From Diphasiastrum complanatum (lineage: Eukaryota > Streptophyta > Lycopodiopsida > Lycopodiales > Lycopodiaceae): a stretch of 64,000 bases of DNA. Shown piece after piece: positions 55,025 to 64,000 of the stretch. Every line of letters begins with the position of its first letter. Positions within the stretch are counted from its first letter, which is position 1. The notes beneath the pieces were generated by a model. That model was given only the letters and a program-made list of their open reading frames with translations. It did not search any database and was not told where the DNA came from. The stretch is from positions 71,023,349 through 71,087,348 of the forward strand of contig CM055096.1 in NCBI GenBank assembly GCA_029204225.1. The letters run 5' to 3'. The translations under genes were made by a program, and so were the position numbers.

Positions 55025-56200
55025 TATTTCCCTATGAACACAAATACAGCTACCCCTGTTTGCCTTGACAGTCGAAGGTGGCCTACTCGTCCTATCGCAT
55101 CAGATAATCCTCGCACCTAGTACTAGTTAGAAAAACTTGAAACCCGCTCCTGGAGCATCTCAGCTTGCTTTCCTATCAAGCCATGAACTCCATGTCCGAA
55201 CAAGTTGCTTGAAAGCCGCATACTCTACTAGAATCAATAATTTTGCATGCTAATTATCTCAATCTTCCTCCTGAATCGTCAGGAAAATTGAAAACCACCA
55301 TCGATTTATGTGCCCTGGCGAAACTCCTTGCGAGTAGATCTTCCGTTCAGCTCTTGGAAGACGGAAGAAGAAGAGAAAATCCAAAACAGAGAAAAGTCAA
55401 TCTGGCCCCCCCCCCCCACCCCCCGTCTCTCTCTCTCTCTCTCTCTCTCTCTCCTTTCATCTTTCAGGTTGACGAAACTTGTGATGAGAATTGAGGTCGA
55501 TGGGACTCGGGAGAGAGTATATTATATAAATGTTGTGCTGATTCTTTTTTTAGTTTGGGTAGCACGCAAGGAAAGATCTATTGCCACTATTTGCTAAGGG
55601 ATGAAGCCTCATTTTTAGTTGAGTTTCAGCATTGAAATGAAAAATATATATATTTAAAGGTTAGTTTTGTGTTTTTAGCTTTGTCGTGATGGCAATGAGT
55701 TGATGTGCGTATTTGCTAAAAGTTGAGGTGTCGCATTTAGGTGAGTTTGAGCATTGTTTTATTCTTCTAAAATACAATCTTTGATTTTTTTATTTTTTTC
55801 CCAATTTGAATGCCATAGTAAAGGCAAAGATTCTCATGATAATTTAATCACCTGTATATCGTTTACAGATTTGAATGCTTACATGCATAATGCATCACTT
55901 TTTGTGATATATCATTCACTTTGTTTAATACCTTGTGGTTACATACTCTGAATCATCAGTTACAAAAAAATTTAAATACTCTCCAAGATTCATAATCAAC
56001 AAATCTTAAGTTTTAAATGCCCATCAAAATCTGATATTTGGCAAGTAGTCTTTTTTGACATTTTTGTTGACATCTAGATGTCCCTATAAAAGATGATAAC
56101 CAAAACATATGTAATAGATTACCATTGAAGTTTACACTATTTTGAAACAAAACACTAATTTTTTATTGAGTTTGCAATTCTTACATTCTAATTGTTTTGC
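55025..56200. other. Upstream flank of the RMR gene
   Basis: Promoter-side sequence of the minus-strand RMR gene, no distinct TATA box chosen. A C-run (55,408-55,425) and a (CT)n tract (55,427-55,453) are present. Plus-strand ORFs at 55,243-55,597 run through the CT tract and look spurious. Confidence 0.4.
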
Positions 56201-56203
56201 ACA

Positions 56204-57197
56204 TGATTGCACTCTATGTAGATGATTGTCTGCAGTTAAGCAATTCTAGAGATTACTAAGTCAAATATCTCTACTGAATTTGACATGAGAGATCTCGGAC
56301 CAGTTCGTTATTTACTTGGCATTCAAATCCTTCGTGATTGAACCAAGAAGACAATCTTTCTAGGCCAACAAATTTATTTACAAAACATTTTTGAGAAATT
56401 CGGAATGCTCGGATCAAAGCCATTTGACTCGCCAATAGATCCAATATTCAAACTTAGTAAAGATATGTGTCTTTCGACACTTGCTGAGATTTATGACATG
56501 AAAATTTATCCATTTTACTCTCTAACTGGCTCATTAATGTATGTGATGGTGTGCACCAGACTTGATCTGGCATATAAAGTTAGCACACTTTCTCAATCCA
56601 TGTCGAATCCAGGAATCCAACATTGGAAAACACACAAGAGTGACGAAAATACATTCAAGTGACAAAGAACCAAGTTCTTTGTTATTCTGGTAATTCTGCT
56701 ATAACACTTTATTTATTTGGCTATTCTGATTCGGATTGGAGAGGAGACTTAGACACCAAAAAGTCTATTTCTGGGTATTGTTTCTACCTATCGTATGTGC
56801 CAATTTCCTAGAATAGCAAAATACAGAAGTCAATCTCATTATCTTCAATTGAAGTTGCAGTAACAAAAGCAACTAAAAAAGCCATCTGGTTGAGGCTTCT
56901 TCTACAAGATCTATACTTCAAACAGAACAAACCAAATACCCTCTATTGTGATGATATCAGTTGCTTTCAACTTACTCTCAATCCTAGGCTTCATTCTAGG
57001 ACTAAACATATAGAATTTCAATTTCACTTTGTTCGAGAAAAAGTACATTCGAAACATGTAGAGATGATTTATTGTTAGAAAAATAATATGTTAGTTGATA
57101 TCTTCAGTAAGGCTTTGCCTAAAGACAAGCATATTCTATTTAAGAAAATGTTAAATTTGAAACTTATATAAGTGTTTGAAGTCGAATTAAGGAGGAG
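56204..57197 (+). pseudogene. Copia reverse transcriptase / RNase H tail
   Basis: Plus-strand frames encode FDMRDLGPVRYLLGIQILRD, SLTGSLMYVMVCTRLDLAY, then, with frame changes and stops, the RNase H parts (YSDSDWRGDLDTKKSIS-like, TKHIEFQFHFVREKVHSKHV). This is the 3' end of a copia pol. It is followed by a polypurine tract (AAGGAGGAG) and an LTR start. Confidence 0.8.
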
Positions 57198-57900
57198 TAT
57201 TGGAATTCATTCCACTTCAAACTCCATTCGATCTAGTTGCCTTTCTATATGCTACTAACTATTCCTCTCAGGTATCCATGACAGAGTCTGAGACCTGATT
57301 ATTTACTTGGAAATCTGCTGCAAATGAAGAACCTACAGAAATACACTCAAGTTTGAGATATGTTCAATACTATGCAAAGTCAACCAAATAAGTCAAATGC
57401 CAAAGAGTCATCACTCATGAGAGTCAGATCCTTCGATAGTCGACAATCCTTTGACTCAACTTGATAATCGACAGTCAACACTATCGACTTGACACTCTTC
57501 GGGAGACGTTCGAACCTAACGGTATAGCTCACGTCTCAATGACTATCGTTACTACTATCAAACCTTACTTCACGCCCACGTCACTGTACGATCAGCTGAC
57601 ATGTGATAGAGTAACTACATCATGTATATATACAGAGTTAGATACAGAGATACATATACAATCACTTTAGATGTATTGATCTATCAAATCACATGTATCA
57701 TATCAGTAATATATGTGCTTAGATGCCTAGCACTATCGTCTAATTCTAAACTGTTCTTCTAGGCATGTATATTGATAAGTAGATTTTCTTACAGCAATCT
57801 CGTGTACATTCATGCAACTCTAATATATAACTGTGTTCTTCAACTTGCTATATAATGTGTGTGATTATTATTGTTTCTACTTGTGAATCGAACATTCATT
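57198..57900 (+). repeat. 3' LTR of the copia element (right end approximate)
   Basis: Begins TATTGGAATTC after the polypurine tract, like TGTTGGATTT at 63,878, with the second base changed. A TATA-like GTATATATAC lies at about 57,625. The end is not defined. Confidence 0.55.
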
Positions 57901-59809
57901 ATTTCCTTGTGTGTCTCGTCGACTAAGTTGAGGTGTAGAATCATAGTTGTCCTTGATGTCTTCGAATTCAGTAACTATGGTTGTCTATGACATCTATTGA
58001 CTCATCAATTTATCGATTGATTTTGTTGTGATTGATGATTCTAAACATGGCGCTCTTTTTTCATTAGTCTTTCGCAATGCTAATCTAATATGACAGTCTA
58101 ATAGTGACATTCGAACTTTTGCCCACCACAATTTTTTGCAGCTTACTTTTTCCAACAGCTTTGTCATGCTAATTACCATGCACCACAAGTAGAATCACAA
58201 CACTAAACATGCAAAGGGTAAACAGATCGAGCAGAACTATGGCTAACCTCTCTCTTTGAACGAGCTAGTTACCATTAATCACCATATTATCAAGAAAATC
58301 TCTCCATAGTGTGCTTGTCAATGGTGACTTGTCTACGTTCAGCCAAAAAAAAAAGTCATTCAAAAAGCATGAAAATTGATTTTCTTTTATTTCTCTTATT
58401 TAATTAATTTATATTATAACTATCTCCTGTCATATATAACTCTTTCATTTTCTCTCCCTCCAATTTGAGTGATACATTTGGCCTTTTTTTGTCATTGTTT
58501 TTCTTATGCCATTCTCTTTTTCCATATCTTTCTTACCCCTCTTTTTCTCCTTCTCTACATCACCACAAAATCAAACATTCATCAACGTCAAACGTTTGTT
58601 GCACAAATTCCAAGGAATTGTCACCAAATTCATACGGGAGACATGTTATCACATTTCCACAACAATAGACACTAATGGATTTTTTTAGCTATCGTTAATC
58701 ATACGAAAAAAATCCTAATTGTTGGGATAAGGGAAGGAGCCCTCCCCCTCAGTGCATGTATTATGCCTATTGAGTTCGAATTAGAATGGTGAGTTGACTG
58801 ACTTGGTTAACTCTACTTGATTCTAACTTCGATGTCATTAGAATTGATAAGGTTGATTACATAGACAAACACAAAGTCGATAGACTAGTAGTTGTGGAAG
58901 CGACAGACAGTTCAGACAATTTGTATGAGAGTAGCATTGTATACAACTGTTAATCAGAGTAGCATACATGCATACTGATATAAATCTAAATTCAATAATA
59001 CAATGGATTGATTCAGAAAGTAATAAATACAAATCAGTTGAGATAACGAGCACAATACAATTGTGTTGATAACCACGTACTCGGAACTAGCTCTGGTTCT
59101 ATAGCAGTTTCGATGATTCAAAAAAAATTCGATAGCTTATTTTGACTCTCTGTCTAAATTTAATTGATGTAACAATATATATTGTGTATGTTGATTGATC
59201 CTCAATTGTTTGATACTTCATACTTAGCTATACATTTAATCAAACATATATACTAAATGTATAGAGATGTTGAGTTATTTCGTCTGATGTGGATCTTGGC
59301 GGCAATCATGGTTATCACTCTCTGGTGGGTGGCATTCATGGCTATCACTATCCGAACAGGTGGTGATTGTGGTTGTTGACCTATCAAAATAGTTGCACAA
59401 TGCTAAAACTAGCTTACATAGATGACTAGTTTTATTTAGAGTGGTACAACGTCAGTTAGATAGTTGATAATTTGTCGATTCAAGTCGAAGTCAAATTCAC
59501 TAGAATTGAGGGGACAAAGTTCGAATGTTCGATTTGATAGTTATTCGATTGAAAATTTGAGTGCATGTCAATAGCCGATAGTCGACACTCGAATCTCCTT
59601 CAATAGTTTGACTCCCTCGATAGTTTGACTATCGCATAGGTACATGTTTGTGATTCTTGTGTATTTCTACAAATGGTGTGACAATGCGAGTAAATATGCA
59701 GTAGCATAAATGAATCTAGATTAACTATGGAATGTAGAAAGAGAAGAAATAAATCCAAAAACCCTTCTTAATCTGAATTTATAAAAGCCTAGATTTTCAG
59801 ACTAAGCAA
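57901..59809. other. Non-coding spacer
   Basis: No gene or element was recognised; small ORFs at 58,465-58,688 are in CT-rich sequence and are not convincing. Confidence 0.35.
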
Positions 59810-60371
59810 TGTGGAAAATTGCCAACATTGGCAAATCTAGCCATGTAGCATATTGTACATTTTTGTGTATAGTTTTTTTCACACATGTATGCCACATGGC
59901 AATCCACTCCTAAAGTGGGTTAGCTCGATTCAAGAGAGGTGGTTGTGTCTATTTGGTAGAGGTCCCTAGTTTATAAGATCTAGACCTTGATTTGAAATGA
60001 GATTTTGAACAACCATGCACCTACCAAGCATGACTCTAGGAAATAGACTAGGGTTTCATTTTAGGGCAAAAAGAGTGAGTTAGCTTCTTTATTACATGCT
60101 GGAAATTCACCTAACTTTACAAAGGAAGTGATTTTTGATATGTATTCCAAGCTCCCATAGTGAGAAGATAGATCATTTTTGGAGCTCATTGGCAATCTCG
60201 AGTTTGTCCTCTCTATGTACATTGATTTTGTGATCCAAATGAAACCAACACTTTGACTAGAGTCAAACACTGTTCTAAATCCGTATAGCAGGCTACTCTT
60301 CACATGTGTGGGCTCATATTTGTGTCTATGATCTTTGTTTTTTATGGTCTAAAAAGTATTGTACTTTCACA
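59810..60371 (+). repeat. 5' LTR of a copia element
   Basis: Bounded by TGTGGAAA and TTTCACA, which are inverted relative to each other, and followed immediately by the primer-binding site TGGTATCAGAGCC (60,372-60,384). Length about 562 bp. Confidence 0.7.
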
Positions 60372-60817
60372 TGGTATCAGAGCCAAGTACAAGAGCTTTG
60401 ATCATTGATCTAATCAAATCCATTTTTAGCAGTTTTGGTGCAAAAAACTAGTCTTGTGAGGGCGAGCTAGAAGCTAAGTTTTGGTGAGGGGATTTGATCT
60501 CAGACTTGGAAGGGATCAAAATCCATATTGTTCACATGTGAGTGTGTGAGGGAGATTAAGTCATTTCTTTGTCCAAAAATAGCCAAGATTGGCAAGATTT
60601 GTTTGAAAGTAGATTTCACATCATCTTATCTTCTTTTCAACTTTATGAGGGAGTGACAGAACTGAGATTAGAAGTCCATTTGTTGGATTAGAAATCTAAT
60701 TTGAGTGAAAGACTACAAGTGTGAAACCTTTGTGAGTTTGAAAGTCAATCAAATCCATTTCTTGTGTGTAGAATTCACTGGTAAGATGGGATTTCTACTA
60801 ATATTTGAAAGGTTAGG

Positions 60818-61075
60818 ATGGAGTCACTCATGGTGCTCCAAGACCTTTATGAGTTTATGATTGAAGATGAAGATGAACCTCTAGGTGCACAGGAGTTAGC
60901 TAGATACAAGAAGAGATCTAGGCTTGCACGACGATCGTGCCAAGCCTTGGGACATGCTTTTTCTGCAACAAGGGCATGGATTGCTAACAAGCGTGTTTCG
61001 CACACTTTGTGTAGCGCTTTGTGGCAAAGGTGGAGTGATCTTGTATCATCCAATCATTGCACTGTGGCAATGTGA
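60818..61075 (+). pseudogene. Start of a copia gag, truncated
   Basis: Begins MESLMVLQDLYEFMIEDE and continues DEPLGAQELARYKKRSRLAR, matching the gag start at about 26,955. Similarity to gag stops near residue 40; soon after, gypsy integrase sequence on the other strand begins, so the element is cut off. Confidence 0.6.
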
Positions 61076-61800
61076 AGAGTGGAACAAGGAATTCCACCGG
61101 CATGACTGCATCTTAGCCATAAACCAGTTGGAATGACATCTGTTCGGTGCTACCTTTCTATGCAATTATGAAAGCCCACATAGTAGCATGTAGCTTGTGC
61201 TCCCAATATGATTTGTTTGCTTCCACGGTCTTTTTCAAAATGCCGCACAAAATCTTATTAGAAAATTCAGTGTGGTCATTGCCTCTTGGGTAATAAGGCA
61301 TGCTGAAACGATGGATTACGAAAAACTCTTCTAATAAGACCTTATTGGTCTCGTTGACAAAGTGAGTCCCTCGATCATTGACTATCTCCACTGGGCATCC
61401 GAAGCGCACAATGATGTTTTCGTAAAGGAATTTTGTAGTGGACCTAGCATTTGCTACAGACACTGCTTTGGCTTCAACCCACTTTGTGAGATAATCTGTA
61501 GCATGATATATCGGGCTTGGGTACTACGAGCAGCTGGTTGAATAGGGCTGATATAATCGAGTCTTCATTTCTCAAATGGTGCTTGAGCCAATACAAGATG
61601 TAACGGTTCATAGTTCACTTTCGTTGGTCTGCATGCCCTCTGACATACATCACATTGTTTGATATATGCTTCAGTATCCTTATGCATTGTTGTCCACCAA
61701 AAGCTGGATTATAGGATCTTCCGTACGGTTACCTTCGCTGCAAAGTGTCCACCTCCCATTTCTTCATGCGAGAGGGACATTTCCAGGGATGCATGGAAAC
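61073..61800 (-). mobile_element. Gypsy integrase fragment
   Basis: Minus-strand frames encode the zinc-binding region (HKDTEAYIKQCDVCQRACRP, about 61,700-61,620), YLTKWVEAKAV, then FGCPVEIVNDRGTHFVNET and MPYYPRGNDHTEFSNKIL of the DDE core. The motif style (NDRGTHF) differs from the 36-kb element (SDRDSKF), so it is another gypsy lineage. Frame breaks throughout. Confidence 0.8.
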
Positions 61801-63200
61801 AATTTGTTCTCTTTATACTTAAACATAAGTATAAAGGTGAAACACTATAAATCTTGTTATCCTAACAGTGAGTCGGTGAACTAGGGTTCACGGATTTAGG
61901 ATAAACAACAAGATATTTGTTCCTCATGGTTATTTTTTTTTCAAGACGGTACCCAGTTTAAAAAAATTTTATTTTTTTAGGTACTGTTCTTGATGGTGAC
62001 TAAACTTTGGAAGCCGAGTTCTTCCCAGATCGAAAGCTTAAATTTTAATCCCTTTGTGATTCTTGAATTTGGCTAAAAGTTTGAAATTTGTTACTTGTCT
62101 GGGATATTTCTAATCGATATTGATCGTTGGAAATGGATCAAGTAAATGTTTGGGCATGATACTCGTGAAAATTGAATATAAAATCGTCAAACAATATGAA
62201 ATGACCAGATATGATGGGAGGTGACAGAACTCTTTATCCAAACAGTTAAATTTCGTTAAATACAGTTTAAGGGTTACTGAAATCCTATTGGTAGGATTTC
62301 CATCCATGTGATTTCATATTTTGAGTTTGGATAGTTTTTGTCAATATCAACGGAGTAATGTTAGACCAATCAATAAATGGAAAAAACAGTCCAATTTTAC
62401 TGGAAAAATCATAATAATATGAATTAAAAAAATGATTTCATTTCCAGTTAAATCCTATGGTGAAATAATATTCAAAAGATCAGACTAGTAGCTAGTAGTT
62501 GATTTTTTTGTATATCGGTAATTCAGCCCAAGTATAGAATAGAAATTGTTTCAAAATTTTTTCTACAGTAATTAATTTTAAAACATTTACTAATGTCGTT
62601 ACCTCTTCTTAGTACCTTAGTTGAAATACATTTTCAGGGTATTGAAAATTCTAAGGAGGGAAAAAGAGTGGACATCAATGGTAGTAAGTGTGATTCGGAA
62701 AATGTATTTTGCAGTTAGAATTTTGGTAATCTCTATAAATAATTGCTGAATACCGGATATTAATTTCCTAGATTAAATTCATTTAGTTGAATTAATACTG
62801 ATATCTTTGTGACCATTGATTTATCCGCAGTATTGGATGTCAATTGTGATGTTAGAAGAAGAATTTATACATGGATTACATTGAATCTGTTAATTGATAG
62901 ACGCTTATCCCTAAGTTAGTGCTCTTGGATCCAGGGGGATTCGAAGCTTATCATTAACCAGAAAGGATCTAAATGTAATATTAAATCATGTTAATTCTTC
63001 TGTTTAGATAACAAGATTAGGTGTGGATTGTGGTATCCATCTGAACTAGTCATCCAAATAAATGGATTTTCCAATTTATAGGAACAAGAGATAATATCCT
63101 ATATGGATTATAGGATAGCTAGATGATCAATGGATCTCTAGAATATCAGATAAGACGATTAAGGATTTTCTGGAAGGAAAAGCTGACGGTATGGGACATC
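61801..63200. other. AT-rich non-coding stretch
   Basis: No coding or element end recognised. It may be degenerated interior of the copia element whose 3' end follows, but I see no motif to show it. Confidence 0.35.
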
Positions 63201-63245
63201 AGTAATTTTGGAAAGAAAATTCTAGGACTGTAAAGATCTGTCTCT

Positions 63246-63877
63246 TTTGCAGTAAGCTCACTCAGCCAATATATGGCTAATCCTGACATTACCCATTGGA
63301 AGGCTCTCATAAGAGTCATGAGGTATATTTGAGCTACCATGGACCAGTGCATCTGCTATGGAGAAGTCAACAACGACAATCTCTATCAGCTCAGTGGATA
63401 CTCTGATGGAAGTTGGGGAGGAGATGTAGACAATCGTAAGTCCACATTTGGATTTACATTCTTCTTCAACGGCGGTCCTATCTCATGGAACAGTCGTAAG
63501 CAAACCTCTATCGCTCTTTCATCTACAGAAGCAAAATACATTGCTGCTTCTCATTAAAGAAGCGTTTTGGTTGAAAAATTTATTGTCAGACATTAGTTTG
63601 TATTAGTACAGCCCTACAATCATATTCTGTGATAGTCAGAGTGCTATTGCCTTCTCGGCCAACCCTAGACTTCACTCTTGGAGTAAGCATGTTGAAATTC
63701 GATATCACTATATTAGGGGCAAGGTTTTCAACAGGGAGGTAAGCTTAACGTACTGTAGAACGCATGAGATGGTTGCAGATATATTTACAAAGGCATTAAG
63801 TGTTAATGCACACAACAAGTTTTGTGCATTGCTTAGTCTGAAGATCAAGGCATTCACGAATCCAGATTAAGGGGGGG
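63246..63877 (+). pseudogene. Copia RNase H and element 3' end
   Basis: Encodes SSLSQYMANPDITHWKALIR, then after a stop GYSDGSWGGDVDNRKSTFGF, ISWNSRKQTSIALSSTEAKY, and with frame changes the terminal RNase H part (HVEIRYHYIRGKVFNREV, MVADIFTKAL). A polypurine tract (AAGGGGGGG) precedes the LTR. Confidence 0.85.
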
Positions 63878-64000
63878 TGTTGGATTTATCTCTTATACTC
63901 TCCTAAATCCTATGTTAATCTGCCTCCATTCATGCTGCTGCATTTTTACTCGTGTTGTCGCACAGTCTGCATATTTGAACTGTTTGTCACTACAGTCTGC
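63878..64000 (+). repeat. 3' LTR of the copia element, cut by window end
   Basis: TGTTGGATTTATCTC follows the polypurine tract directly. Only 123 bp are inside the window. Confidence 0.75.

Overview
The window looks like nuclear DNA from a land plant with a large, repeat-rich genome. Evidence: plant-type Ty1/copia, Ty3/gypsy, LINE, hAT and Helitron remnants; GT-AG introns; one ordinary plant gene stretched over about 30 kb by mobile DNA in its introns; and many long (GT)n(GA)n microsatellites. A homosporous fern would fit, but the sequence alone does not prove the species.

Left part (1-25 kb). A minus-strand copia edge lies at 1-740. Two direct repeats of about 620 bp follow (3.68-4.31 and 5.65-6.28 kb), bracketing an unrecognised minus-strand ORF. 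A Helitron-type PIF1 helicase fragment (7.0-7.9 kb) sits inside a repeat whose uninterrupted copy is at 3.25-3.53 kb. An intact-looking single-exon gene for a 209-residue membrane protein is at 10.13-10.76 kb. At 13.35-14.57 kb there is a divergent histone H3 / CenH3-like gene with a TATA box, an H3-type ARTKQTAR start and a complete histone fold, but its long glutamine- and proline-rich tail is broken by one frame change and two stops. Two minus-strand multi-exon genes of a transposon-like unit follow (15.2-16.5 and 16.8-19.5 kb); the larger may be a poorly described transposase.

Central part (25.1-55.0 kb, minus strand). A four-exon gene for an RMR-type PA-TM-RING-H2 ubiquitin ligase (489 residues) fills this part. 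Exons are at 54.9, 33.2-33.4, 32.5-32.9 and 25.1-25.8 kb, separated by introns of about 21.5 kb, 0.2 kb and 6.7 kb. All phases match. Intron 1 holds a LINE bracketed by (CT)n, a 706-bp hAT-like element in the LINE, a complete gypsy chromovirus (35,478-41,313, 355-bp LTRs, CTTAG target duplication), a deleted copia element, two hAT-type MITEs and a decayed hAT transposase gene. Intron 3 holds copia gag fragments.

Right part (55-64 kb). Only mobile-element debris is seen: a copia RT/RNase H tail with its LTR, a copia 5' LTR with primer-binding site and gag start, a gypsy integrase fragment, and a copia RNase H end running into an LTR at the window edge.

The best-supported host genes are the RMR ligase and the 10.1-kb membrane protein. 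The features most deserving study are the H3-like gene, the 15-19.5 kb element, and the hAT family whose ends carry reiterated palindromic words.
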